DNA of 19,934 nucleotides from Oscillospiraceae bacterium (GTDB lineage Bacteria; Bacillota; Clostridia; Oscillospirales; Ruminococcaceae): NCBI GenBank assembly GCA_014858325.1, contig RKCM01000142.1, positions 1 through 19,934 on the forward strand, read 5' to 3'. The notes under the pieces are model-generated. The model was given only the letters and a program-made list of their open reading frames with translations, was not told the origin of the DNA and searched no databases. Of the stretch, positions 6,923 through 16,147 are shown piece after piece. Every line of letters begins with the position of its first letter. The first letter of the stretch is position 1. A program made the translations under genes and the position numbers.

Positions 6923-6939
6923 AGAAAGGGTTTGATCCA

Positions 6940-7428
6940 ATGAAAACTGCATGGAAACGTGCCACCCTGGGGTTCGTCTCCCTTGTGCTGCTCTGTGTGC
7001 TGGCACTGGCCCCCGCTGCCGGCGCAGCCACCAAGCTGGATGTGGGCGTCGCTTTCTGGAGGGAGAAGGCCGAGCAGACCTCCCTGGCCGACGACGGTGT
7101 GGACCACGACCGCACCGCTACCCTCACCCGCCAGCCCAACGGCACCTATACGCTGGAGCTGCCGGTGAAAAAACTCTCGAAAGTGAACATGACCGGCCGC
7201 CTGACAGGCCTGACCATCGGCGATGTGTCCTATGACGGCGTGCTGAGCGGCGAGTTCAAGGACGACACCGCGATCCTCACCATCAAGAATCTGCCTGCCT
7301 CGGTGCTCACGGGCAGCGACAGCAGCAAAGCCCTGACCGTGACGGCCAACATCAAGATGGACCTCCAGCTCCTCGGCGAGCTGACCGCTCCCACCCGCCT
7401 GTGTGTCTGGGTGGAGGAGCAGCGCTGA
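6940..7428 (+). CDS. Small exported protein of unknown function
   Basis: The 162-residue product has a clear signal peptide: basic start (KTAWKR, 2-7), hydrophobic core 8-25, and an AGA-A cleavage site after residue 29. There is no lipobox Cys and no sortase motif, so a freely secreted or wall-associated mature protein of about 133 residues is expected. The mature part alternates short polar and hydrophobic stretches with many Thr, Asp, Leu and Val, suggesting a single beta-sandwich domain. A distant likeness to NEAT/Shp-type domains crossed my mind, but no heme-ligand motif supports it. The start follows AAAGGG by 9 bases; a longer in-frame reading from 6766 would span the promoter. The gene has its own promoter and shares the bidirectional terminator at 7452-7503. 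Confidence 0.75.
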   Translation: MKTAWKRATLGFVSLVLLCVLALAPAAGAATKLDVGVAFWREKAEQTSLADDGVDHDRTATLTRQPNGTYTLELPVKKLSKVNMTGRLTGLTIGDVSYDGVLSGEFKDDTAILTIKNLPASVLTGSDSSKALTVTANIKMDLQLLGELTAPTRLCVWVEEQR

Positions 7429-7451
7429 GGCACAAAAGCCAAGTCCATGCA

Positions 7452-7503
7452 AAAAGCCCTGCAGGGCTGTGCGAGAAATCTCTCGCCGCTCTGCAGGGCT
7501 TTT
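7452..7503. terminator. Bidirectional terminator between convergent genes
   Basis: AAAAGCCCTGCAG (7452-7464) is the exact reverse complement of CTGCAGGGCTTTT (7491-7503). An inner stem GCGAGA/TCTCGC (7471-7476 with 7481-7486) has an AATC loop. T tracts on both strands let it end the exported-protein mRNA (+) and the gpmI mRNA (-). Confidence 0.92.
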
Positions 7504-7527
7504 CTGTTTGCTTGAAACTTCGAGCGC

Positions 7528-9054
7528 TTACTCCACGATGATGCTCTTGCCCGTCATCTCTGCCGGGACCGGCAGACCGATGTAGGGCAGCATGGTGGGA
7601 GCGATATCGGCCAGGCAGCCGCCCTCCCGCAGCTTCACATCGCCGCAGCCGATGGCCACAAAGGGCACGACGTTGGTGGTGTGGGCGGTGAAGGGAGTGC
7701 CGTCCGGGTTCATCATCTTCTCGGCGTTGCCGTGGTCGGCGGTGAGGAAAGCGCAGCCGCCGGCGGCCAGCACAGCCTCGATGACCTCCTTGACGGCGGC
7801 GTCCACCGCCTCAACGGCCTTAACGGCGGCGTCAAACACGCCGGTGTGGCCCACCATATCGCAGTTGGCGAAGTTGAGGATGATGACATCGTACTTGCCG
7901 CTCTCGATGCGCTGCTTGCACTCGGCAGCCACCTCGGGGGCGCTCATCTGGGGCTGCAGGTCATAGGTGGCAACCTTCGGGCTGGGGATGACGCAGCGGT
8001 CCTCGCCCTCGTAGGGGGCCTCCACGCCACCGTTGAAGAAGAAGGTGACGTGGGCGTACTTCTCGGTCTCAGCGATGCGCAGCTGGGTCTTGCCGTGGGC
8101 AGACAGATACTCGCCCAGAACATTCTTCAGCTCCACGGGCGGGTAGGCCACCTCGCAGTTGGGCATGGTGGCGTCGTACTCGGCCATGCAGACGTAGTGC
8201 ACCTGCTTGCGGCCGCCCCGGCGCTCAAAGCCGGTAAAGGCGTCGTCGCAGAAGATGCGGGTCATCTGGCGGGCACGGTCGGGGCGGAAGTTCATGAAGA
8301 TGACGGTATCGCCATCCTGCACGCGGCCGCCCTCGCAGGTGACGCAGGGCAGCACGAACTCGTCGGTCTTGTCGTCGGCATAGGATGCCTCGATGGCCTC
8401 CTGTGCGTTGGCCGCGTGGTTGCCCTCGCCGTAGACGAAGGCAGCGTAGGCCTTCTCCTCACGGTCCCAGTTGTTGTCGCGGTCCATGGCGTAGTAGCGG
8501 CCAGAGACGCTGGCGATCTTGCCGATGCCCAGCTCATCGAGCTTTGCCTGCAGGTCTGCCAGGAAGCCCTTGCCGGAGTGGGGGTCGGTATCGCGGCCGT
8601 CGGTGATGCAGTGGAGGTAGACCTCCTTGGCACCCATGTGCTTGGCCATTTCCAGCACGCCGAACCAGTGGTCGGCATGGCTGTGGACGCCGCCGGTGCC
8701 CACAAGGCCCATCAGGTGGATGGCCTTGCCTGCATCAATGGCAGCCTTCATGTTCTGGACGAGAACGGGGTTCTTCAGCATCTCACCGTCCCGGATGGAC
8801 TTGGTGATGAGGGTGAGCTGCTGGTACACGATGCGGCCCGCACCCATGTTGGTGTGGCCCACTTCCGAGTTGCCCATCTGGCCATCGGGCAGGCCCACGG
8901 CCATGCCGGAGGCCTCGATGGTGGTCATGGGATATTTTGCCATCAGTGCATCGAGATAGGGCTTCTTGGCGGCCGTTACGGCGTTGCCGTAGGTCTCGCT
9001 GGGGGTCCAGCCAAAGCCATCCATGATGCAAAGAAGTACAGGTTTTTTGGACAT
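7528..9054 (-). CDS. gpmI: 2,3-bisphosphoglycerate-independent phosphoglycerate mutase
   Basis: Interconverts 3- and 2-phosphoglycerate in glycolysis using two metal ions (usually Mn) and a phosphoserine intermediate. The 508-residue length is typical. Visible motifs: metal-binding MDGFG (Asp12), nucleophile Ser63 in GQMGNSEVGH, HSHADHW (124-130), DGRDTDP (152-158), SGRYYAMDRD (184-193), FRPDRARQ (256-263), and the alkaline-phosphatase-type ligands Asp399/His403, Asp440/His441 and His458. AAGGAG (9070-9065) lies 10 bases before the ATG. It follows tpiA by 21 bases, so the two are co-transcribed, and it ends at the bidirectional hairpin. Confidence 0.97.
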   Translation of the reverse strand: MSKKPVLLCIMDGFGWTPSETYGNAVTAAKKPYLDALMAKYPMTTIEASGMAVGLPDGQMGNSEVGHTNMGAGRIVYQQLTLITKSIRDGEMLKNPVLVQNMKAAIDAGKAIHLMGLVGTGGVHSHADHWFGVLEMAKHMGAKEVYLHCITDGRDTDPHSGKGFLADLQAKLDELGIGKIASVSGRYYAMDRDNNWDREEKAYAAFVYGEGNHAANAQEAIEASYADDKTDEFVLPCVTCEGGRVQDGDTVIFMNFRPDRARQMTRIFCDDAFTGFERRGGRKQVHYVCMAEYDATMPNCEVAYPPVELKNVLGEYLSAHGKTQLRIAETEKYAHVTFFFNGGVEAPYEGEDRCVIPSPKVATYDLQPQMSAPEVAAECKQRIESGKYDVIILNFANCDMVGHTGVFDAAVKAVEAVDAAVKEVIEAVLAAGGCAFLTADHGNAEKMMNPDGTPFTAHTTNVVPFVAIGCGDVKLREGGCLADIAPTMLPYIGLPVPAEMTGKSIIVE

Positions 9055-9075
9055 AAAAGTGAATCTCCTTAAAAA

Positions 9076-9846
9076 TTAGCCCTTGGTGGCTGCGTTGACG
9101 ATGACGGCAAAGTCCGGGGCCTTCAGGGATGCGCCGCCGATGAGGCCGCCGTCCACGTCCTTTTTGCTGAGCAGCTCTTCGCAGTTCTTGGCGTTCATGC
9201 TGCCGCCGTACTGGACGGTGGTAGCCTCTGCCACAGCCTCGCCGTACAGCTCGCCCACCACCTTGCGGATCTGGGCGCAGACCTCCTCGGCCTGGTCAGC
9301 GGTAGCGGTCTTGCCGGTGCCGATGGCCCAAACCGGCTCGTAAGCGATGACGACATTGGCCATCTGCTCGGCGGTGACGCCCAGCAGGGCGATCTTGGTC
9401 TGCATCCGCACCAGCTCCTCGGTGACGCCCTCCTCGCGCTGCTCCAGGCTCTCGCCCACGCAGAGGATCACCTTCAGGCCGGCGTTCAGGGCAGCCACGG
9501 TGCGCTTGTTGACGGTCTGGTCGGTTTCAGCGAAGTACTGGCGGCGCTCGGAGTGGCCAACGATGACGTACTCCACGCCCAGGTCCAGCAGCATATCGGC
9601 GCTGATCTCGCCGGTGAACGCGCCGCTCTTCTCAAAGTGGACGTTCTCGGCACCCACATGGATGTTGGTGCCCTTGGTCTTCTCCACAGCGGTGACCAGA
9701 TCGGTATACGGGGTGCAGATGACCACCTCACAGGTGGCGTCCTTGACGGCGGGGATCAGCTCGTCCACCAGCTTGGCAGCCTCGGTGGCGGTCTTGTTCA
9801 TCTTCCAGTTGCCTGCAATGATAGCCTTACGCTTTGCCTTATCCAT
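9076..9846 (-). CDS. tpiA: Triosephosphate isomerase
   Basis: Interconverts dihydroxyacetone phosphate and glyceraldehyde 3-phosphate in the cytoplasm. The 256-residue TIM barrel shows the substrate-binding Asn13 and Lys15 (GNWKMN), catalytic His98 (VGHSERR), catalytic Glu170 in AYEPVWAIGTG, the flexible loop 6 that follows, and the phosphate-binding YGGSMN (213-218). AAGGAG (9860-9855) lies 8 bases upstream of the ATG. It sits between pgk and gpmI in the usual glycolytic order, but a terminator-like hairpin precedes it and no promoter is seen in the 29 bases between that hairpin's T tract and the start. Its transcription probably depends on read-through from pgk or on a promoter inside pgk. 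Confidence 0.97.
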   Translation of the reverse strand: MDKAKRKAIIAGNWKMNKTATEAAKLVDELIPAVKDATCEVVICTPYTDLVTAVEKTKGTNIHVGAENVHFEKSGAFTGEISADMLLDLGVEYVIVGHSERRQYFAETDQTVNKRTVAALNAGLKVILCVGESLEQREEGVTEELVRMQTKIALLGVTAEQMANVVIAYEPVWAIGTGKTATADQAEEVCAQIRKVVGELYGEAVAEATTVQYGGSMNAKNCEELLSKKDVDGGLIGGASLKAPDFAVIVNAATKG

Positions 9847-9875
9847 GCTATTTTCTCCTTTTTTACCTACTCACA

Positions 9876-9912
9876 AAAACAAAAAGGTGCAGCGGCGCCT
9901 GGCCGCCGCACC
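9876..9912 (-). terminator. Terminator-like hairpin between pgk and tpiA
   Basis: Minus strand: GGTGCGGCGGC pairs over 11 bp (one wobble) with GCCGCTGCACC, 5-base loop (9912-9886), followed by TTTTTGTTTTTG. It begins 24 bases after the pgk stop and ends just ahead of the tpiA ribosome binding site. It has every mark of an intrinsic terminator, yet it lies inside an apparent operon, so partial termination or 3'-end protection of a pgk-only transcript is likely. Confidence 0.85.
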
Positions 9913-9936
9913 TCTGAGATGCTGTTTGTCGAATGC

Positions 9937-11145
<1,209 letters not shown>

Positions 11146-11202
11146 GGTAATAAACTCCTCTCAAATTCTTTTCATTTCGGAATCGAATTTTGCTCGCTCT
11201 CG

Positions 11203-11217
11203 GGGGCATACAGCCCC
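11203..11217 (-). promoter_or_regulatory. Hairpin in the pgk leader
   Basis: GGGGC, loop TGTAT, GCCCC on the minus strand lies close to the 5' end of the predicted pgk mRNA. No T tract follows. It may stabilise the transcript. Confidence 0.4.
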
Positions 11218-11228
11218 TGCCACCTACT

Positions 11229-11257
11229 ATTATAAACAAAACCTGCGCGTATTGCAA
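11229..11257 (-). promoter_or_regulatory. Promoter of the pgk-tpiA-gpmI operon
   Basis: Minus strand: TTGCAA (11257-11252), 17-base spacer, TATAAT (11234-11229). The -10 is perfect. The leader is about 77 bases. The rest of 11146-11414 holds only this promoter, the leader hairpin and the terminator at 11363-11400. Confidence 0.82.
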
Positions 11258-11362
11258 GGACAGGAGATGGATAATTTATTAACAAACTTTGTCTCTGGAT
11301 TCCGGGAAATGTGTGTATTTTGACAAGGATTTGACGAAGAGCGTCTTATTCTCTTATAAACA

Positions 11363-11400
11363 ATACAGCTTTCCAGAAAATTGTATCTGAAAAGCTGTAT
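11363..11400 (-). terminator. Long hairpin ending the glycan locus
   Basis: ATACAGCTTTTCAGA pairs over 15 bp (one wobble) with TCTGGAAAGCTGTAT around an 8-base loop, starting 15 bases after the nucleotidyltransferase stop. The following T tract is weak on the minus strand (TGTTTATAAG). Its position fits the end of the locus transcript, though the AT-rich stem makes efficiency uncertain. Confidence 0.6.
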
Positions 11401-11414
11401 CGTTCGTTTTTATG

Positions 11415-12317
11415 TTACAGATCCGCAAACAAGTCGCTTTGGTAAACCCCAGCGTCCAACATTTTACGGAAACTTTCTTTCACCGCGGCAACGTCTTCCT
11501 TATAGGTCATGCCATACCAGGTATCGTTGGTGCGCAGGACCTTTACGGACATTTTGCCTTCTGCCAGCTGTTCTCCGATAAAGGTCGGGATGAGATATTC
11601 TGCTTTCAGCGGATCAGCGGGGACCTCGTTCTGGAAAAATTCCACGAAGCCTGCATCCAGTGCGGCCAGAAACGCCGGAGTCAGGCCCCACATATTCATC
11701 GATACCAGTGCATCGACGTCCAATGCTGTGCCATCGGTCTGTGCACCCGCAGCCGTTTTGACGATGTTTTTCGTCTCAACCACTTCGGTCAGGTTGCTTT
11801 GCGCATCCATCTTGCAGATGCCGCGTGTCACGCCGCCGTTATCGGACAGCGTATTTTTCAGCACAAAGCCTGCCATGCAGGACGTGCCGCCCTGCACCAG
11901 ATATTCGTGTACAGCCCGGAAGCCCTCCTTACCGTAGTAATCATCTGCATTGATGACGATGAACGGCGTGGTCAGCTTCGATTTTGCCGCCAGAACAGCC
12001 TGACCTGTGCCCCAGGGCTTGGTGCGGCCCTCCGGCAGAGCACCCGGGATATCCCGCAGATCTTGAAACGCATACTCTACGGTCACATTATGAGCAGAGC
12101 AAACAGAGGCAATGCGGTCACCGATGACCTCTTTGAACTCCTGCTCGATATCCTTGCGGATGATGAATACGACATGGTTGAAGCCTGCTTCCACAGCGTC
12201 ATGAATGGAATAATCCATGATGATGTGCCCCGCAGCATCCACCGGCTCCAGCTGCTTGATGCCGCCGCCAAAGCGGGAGCCGATCCCGGCCGCCATGATC
12301 AACAATGTGGTTTCCAT
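11415..12317 (-). CDS. Sugar-phosphate nucleotidyltransferase family protein
   Basis: Likely activates a sugar 1-phosphate to an NDP-sugar, or a related cytidylyl or uridylyl transfer, for the surface glycan. The 300-residue product has the GT-A-like nucleotidyltransferase opening LIMAAGIGSRFGG (6-18) with the G-x-G-x-R loop and Lys21, the nucleotide and metal region PWGTGQAV (101-108), and INADDYYG (122-129) whose Asp residues should bind the metal. Sugar and nucleotide specificity cannot be read from the sequence. The start is decided by GAGGGAG: its core (12330-12325) lies 7 bases from the ATG at 12317 but only 1 base from the ATG at 12323. It follows glf by 14 bases, with its ribosome binding site next to the glf stop, and is the last gene of the glycan locus. 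Confidence 0.85.
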   Translation of the reverse strand: METTLLIMAAGIGSRFGGGIKQLEPVDAAGHIIMDYSIHDAVEAGFNHVVFIIRKDIEQEFKEVIGDRIASVCSAHNVTVEYAFQDLRDIPGALPEGRTKPWGTGQAVLAAKSKLTTPFIVINADDYYGKEGFRAVHEYLVQGGTSCMAGFVLKNTLSDNGGVTRGICKMDAQSNLTEVVETKNIVKTAAGAQTDGTALDVDALVSMNMWGLTPAFLAALDAGFVEFFQNEVPADPLKAEYLIPTFIGEQLAEGKMSVKVLRTNDTWYGMTYKEDVAAVKESFRKMLDAGVYQSDLFADL

Positions 12318-12331
12318 TTTCATACTCCCTC

Positions 12332-13444
12332 TCAGCCAAAGCACTTTTCCGTCATTGCCAGCGCCGATGCGATGACCGCATCCATATCGTAGTACTTATA
12401 CTCGCCCAGACGGCCGCCAAAAATGATGTTCGGCTCCGCATCGGCCAGCTTTTTGTACTCCGCATAGAGGGCACCGTTCTTTTCATCGTTCACGGGGTAG
12501 TAGGGCTCGTCGCCGGGCTTCCACTCGGAGGAATACTCGCGGCTGATGATGGTCTTGGGCAGGTCATTGCCGTTTTCGTCCTTGCCAAACTCAAACCACT
12601 TATGCTCGATGATGCGGGTCCACGGCGTTTCGCGGTCGGTATAGTTGACGGCAGCGTTGCCCTGGAAATTGGGCTTGTCCAGCAGTTCGTTCTCAAAGCG
12701 GACGGAGCGGTATTCCAGCGTGCCCAGTTTGTAACCAAAGTAGGCGTCGATGGGCCCGGTATAGACCACCTTCTCCGCCAGCGCATCCAGCTCGGCCTTG
12801 TGGGCCAGATAATCGGTGCTGAGCCGCACCTCAATGCCGTCCAGCAGGTTGGCCACCATTTTGGTGTAGCCGCCCACCGGGATGCCCTGATACAGCGCGT
12901 TGAAGTAGTTGTTATCAAAAGTCAGGCGCACGGGCAGGCGCTTGATGATAAACGCAGGCAGCTCCTTACAATCGCGGCCCCACTGCTTTTCCGTGTAGCC
13001 CTTGATGAGCTTTTCGTAGATGTCGCGGCCCACCAGCGAGATGGCCTGTTCTTCCAGATTCTGCGGTTCGCCGGTGATCTCTTTGCGCTGCTCCTCGATT
13101 TTGGCAGCCGCTTCTTCCGGCGTCACCACACCCCACATCTTATTGAAGGTGTACATATTGAACGGCAGGGAGTACAGCTCACCCTTATAATTTGCCACCG
13201 GGCTGTTGGTGAAACGGTTGAACTCCGCAAACTGCGTGATATACTGCCACACTTTTTTATTGTTGGTGTGGAAAATGTGGGCGCCATACTTGTGCACATT
13301 GATGCCCTCAATGTTTTCCGTGTAGACGTTGCCCGCAATGTTGGGGCGCTTGTCCACCACCAAAACAGACTTGCCGTGGGCTTTTGCCTCGTGGGCAAAG
13401 ATGGCTCCGTATAAGCCGGAACCGACAACTAAGTAATCGTACAT
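12332..13444 (-). CDS. glf: UDP-galactopyranose mutase
   Basis: A flavoenzyme that converts UDP-galactopyranose to UDP-galactofuranose, the donor for galactofuranose in surface glycans. The 370-residue protein opens with the FAD dinucleotide-binding motif GSGLYG (8-13), then shows the family's GAHIFHTN (54-61), TEKQWGRD (151-158), substrate-phosphate Arg173 in LPVRLTFDNNYF, and the C-terminal FAD motif GGRLGEYKYYDMD (343-355). Length and motifs fit bacterial Glf closely. AAGGA (13455-13451) lies 6 bases upstream. It lies between the glycosyltransferases and the nucleotidyltransferase, so the exported glycan probably contains Galf. Base composition here is about host-like (32 of 60 G+C at 12961-13020), unlike the gene just upstream. 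Confidence 0.96.
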   Translation of the reverse strand: MYDYLVVGSGLYGAIFAHEAKAHGKSVLVVDKRPNIAGNVYTENIEGINVHKYGAHIFHTNNKKVWQYITQFAEFNRFTNSPVANYKGELYSLPFNMYTFNKMWGVVTPEEAAAKIEEQRKEITGEPQNLEEQAISLVGRDIYEKLIKGYTEKQWGRDCKELPAFIIKRLPVRLTFDNNYFNALYQGIPVGGYTKMVANLLDGIEVRLSTDYLAHKAELDALAEKVVYTGPIDAYFGYKLGTLEYRSVRFENELLDKPNFQGNAAVNYTDRETPWTRIIEHKWFEFGKDENGNDLPKTIISREYSSEWKPGDEPYYPVNDEKNGALYAEYKKLADAEPNIIFGGRLGEYKYYDMDAVIASALAMTEKCFG

Positions 13445-13523
13445 AGATAATCCTTCTTTTATCTTTCGTCCATCTTAAAACTTCAAATACTCATTCTGAA
13501 ATCACACAATTGTATATCATAGT

Positions 13524-15050
13524 TCATTGAAGTTCCGACAACTGCTCAATAGCGTGCTTTTCATCATTTCTATGGCTTCTACTCAAAGTTGTCAAGCATC
13601 TTGCCACTCGGAATGCACCGAGTTCCAGCGCCAGATAAATTATCTTCTCTTTTCTGGATAGTGCTCTCCTGAAAATGTAACATGACTCTGCAAATCCAAA
13701 ATTCGAATTCAGGTCAGACCTCGTTTTCTTACAGTATTCTCTTGCGAATTCTGGCCGGATTTTCTTTAACGCCCACAAGTGAGTTTTAAATTTTGCAATT
13801 TGGAGATAGTCTAACTGATTTCTATCAGAACACTTTCTGGCAAAAGCATCCAAATATTCAAAAATCCGAAAGTGAACATACAGTCGCTCATCATCCGCTG
13901 CCACATCTTGTCCCGGACGCTGCATCCTGTAATAGTAAAGGTATTCAGGAATTGCAACCACAGAACGAGCTTTTCCTAATGTTTCAACTTTGAATGGAAG
14001 GTCATCAAATCTTGGAAGATCTAAATAAAAATGAATTTTACTGCGCTGAATCAAATCTTTCGAATAGATCCCTCGCCATATCGCTACACGCTGATTTGCA
14101 ATTAGCTCATTAATTTTTACAGGATCTTCAGTCCCTTCGTTATAGGGCCATCCTAAAGGGTCTTCTACTTCCATTGTTTCACCAGTGGATTCGTATAATT
14201 CGTTATAACCGCAATAGCTGATCTCGTAGCTGCCTGTAATTGCACGAGTTAATAATTTTCGAAACATAGAAGGATCGATATAATCATCTGGGTCGATAAA
14301 TCCGATATAATGTCCTTTCGCGTGTTCCAGCCCATATTGACGAGCAGAAGCACAACCACCATTTTGCTTGCGGAGGAGTTTGATTCGCGGGTCCGCTTTT
14401 GCGTATTGCTCTACAATTTCAGAGCAATTATCGGGTGACCCATCATCCACAAAAAGATATTCAATATATTCTGCTTTCCATGCTGTGGTAGTTTCTATGC
14501 ATTTGGGCAAATATTTTGCAACATTATACATCGGGAAAATAACACTTAACTCAATATTATTATCGGTTGGTCTCTCCCAATGCAAAACTTCATTGCGTTT
14601 CTTATAAGATAAATAAGATAAAATATGAATTTCATCCGATACTTTACGGTATTTTTCCCAAATTGTAAACGCATTCATTTGGTCTTTGCATAATGAACCA
14701 ATCAAAAATTTGGGTGCCATTGCAGCATAGGGCAAGATTTCTTCATTTTTGGACAGCGAGTCAAATACTAAAGCAAACTCTGTGGACGATGGTGAATAAT
14801 CCAACAATTCTTCACGATTTTTTAAGCAAATTTCTTTAGGAAGGGTACCTGGCTCCTCGTAATGTGCTACTTCAAGAAAATCAGAAAAATTCTTTTTTTG
14901 CTCTTTTGTAGAAGTAAAAATCAAAAGTTTTCTCAATGGTTGAAGTCTACAAATATCTGCAACAAGGTCTGTTTTGCTTTCGGTGCCGCAAAGTAATATA
15001 ACTTCTTTAATTTCTGGATGTGTGGATATATACCATGCGATTTGATTCAT
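13524..15050 (-). CDS. Family 2 glycosyltransferase with an extra N-terminal domain
   Basis: Probably adds a sugar to the nascent surface glycan at the cytoplasmic side of the membrane. In the 508-residue product a GT-A family 2 domain starts at about 167 (ELSVIFPMYN), with VDDGS (201-205) for nucleotide binding and the metal-binding DPDD (253-256). The first 160 residues form an alpha/beta region of unknown function without a recognised motif, and about 190 residues follow the GT core. No membrane segment is evident. GAGGA (15064-15060) overlaps the stop of the upstream gene, 9 bases before the ATG, which suggests translational coupling. Codons are strikingly AT-rich compared with glf and the ABC genes (15 of 60 G+C at 14581-14640), a sign of acquisition from elsewhere. 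Donor and acceptor are unknown. Confidence 0.85.
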   Translation of the reverse strand: MNQIAWYISTHPEIKEVILLCGTESKTDLVADICRLQPLRKLLIFTSTKEQKKNFSDFLEVAHYEEPGTLPKEICLKNREELLDYSPSSTEFALVFDSLSKNEEILPYAAMAPKFLIGSLCKDQMNAFTIWEKYRKVSDEIHILSYLSYKKRNEVLHWERPTDNNIELSVIFPMYNVAKYLPKCIETTTAWKAEYIEYLFVDDGSPDNCSEIVEQYAKADPRIKLLRKQNGGCASARQYGLEHAKGHYIGFIDPDDYIDPSMFRKLLTRAITGSYEISYCGYNELYESTGETMEVEDPLGWPYNEGTEDPVKINELIANQRVAIWRGIYSKDLIQRSKIHFYLDLPRFDDLPFKVETLGKARSVVAIPEYLYYYRMQRPGQDVAADDERLYVHFRIFEYLDAFARKCSDRNQLDYLQIAKFKTHLWALKKIRPEFAREYCKKTRSDLNSNFGFAESCYIFRRALSRKEKIIYLALELGAFRVARCLTTLSRSHRNDEKHAIEQLSELQ

Positions 15051-15062
15051 ACTATTTTGTCC

Positions 15063-16106
15063 TCACTTTCTAAGTAAGCGCCGCCGCACTTTTTTGCATG
15101 CATCGACAAGATGATAATTTCCAAATACCTGATATCCGATTGGCTTGCGGAGCAAACTTAGCATCATCCATAATCCACGGTGCTGCTGTCCAAACATTTC
15201 TTTATAGGTACGTACATATTTTGAAGGAATTGCACAGCATAATTTATGTGCCTGCGGAATCATCTTCTTCATGACTTCTGGTTTCGAAACATCAAATGCC
15301 CAGCGAGTAAAAGACATCATCATATCAATGATGTAGGAGACTTCGTCCTTTCGCCAGTTGTTTTCTAATGCATACGTAAGCGTTTTGGCGAAAACTTTTA
15401 TCGTATCCAATCTTGATTCGTCTGAAAGAGATGTTATCTGGTTACCAGAACTTACTCGGTATACAAATCCACAGTTTGGTACTGCAATGCAATTACGTGC
15501 CCAGTAAAATAAATAAAAATGAGGGAAGACGTCTTCCCATTTTACACCTACGGGGAATTCGAAGTTGTGGTTCTTCAGAAAGGCGCTTCTCCACACAGAA
15601 CGACAAATATTAGCCTCCAAAGAATACATTTCAGGATGTTCTCTCGGAGTACAAATATGATTTTGTGCAAAGATGTTTTCAAGAATAGGTTTATCCATCC
15701 ACTCCGTGAATTGCATTGTAGCCATGCTATACACAGTCGGAGTCATAAAAATAATATCTGGCTGCTCGGTTTCTCTCATAAGAGCTTCATGGAGTCGTTC
15801 TGCGGTGCGAGGCATCCACCAGTCATCACTATCTAGGAATGCAATAAAATCAGTTGTCACCAACTTCATTCCACTGTTACGAGCAGCACCAAGGCCTTTG
15901 TTTTCTTGATAAAAATATGTAAATTGCTCAGGATAATCATGTGCATACTTTTTGGCAACTACGGCACTATTATCTTTTGAACCATCATCTACTACAATTA
16001 CTTTGAAGTCTGAGTATGATTGATTCAATAGGCTGTGAAGGCACTGTTCAATATATGCTTCCACATTATACATGGGGACAATGACTGTTAAAAAAGGTGA
16101 TTTCAC
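15063..16106 (-). CDS. Family 2 glycosyltransferase (GTG start)
   Basis: Probable sugar transferase for the surface glycan. The 347-residue protein begins almost directly with the family 2 fold: LTVIVPMYNVEAYI (6-19), VVDDGSKDNS (38-47), ENKGLGAARNSG (68-79), and the metal-binding LDSDD (91-95). KWEDVFPHF (189-197) may supply the catalytic acid of the ED type. The start is a GTG at 16106: a perfect AGGAGG (16121-16116) lies 9 bases upstream, whereas the ATG at 16151 lacks a good site and overlaps the ATPase gene. The gene is AT-rich like its downstream neighbour and follows the ATPase after 41 bases. The sugar specificity is unknown. Confidence 0.85.
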   Translation of the reverse strand: MKSPFLTVIVPMYNVEAYIEQCLHSLLNQSYSDFKVIVVDDGSKDNSAVVAKKYAHDYPEQFTYFYQENKGLGAARNSGMKLVTTDFIAFLDSDDWWMPRTAERLHEALMRETEQPDIIFMTPTVYSMATMQFTEWMDKPILENIFAQNHICTPREHPEMYSLEANICRSVWRSAFLKNHNFEFPVGVKWEDVFPHFYLFYWARNCIAVPNCGFVYRVSSGNQITSLSDESRLDTIKVFAKTLTYALENNWRKDEVSYIIDMMMSFTRWAFDVSKPEVMKKMIPQAHKLCCAIPSKYVRTYKEMFGQQHRGLWMMLSLLRKPIGYQVFGNYHLVDACKKVRRRLLRK

Positions 16107-16147
16107 GTTTATATTCCTCCTATTACTCCATCGAAATTCCGCGCTGA

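Noticed and set aside
11331..11360. Plus-strand promoter TTGACG-18-TATAAA
   Set aside because: It would fire into the terminator hairpin at 11363-11400 and then antisense to the nucleotidyltransferase; no gene is served. Probably fortuitous.
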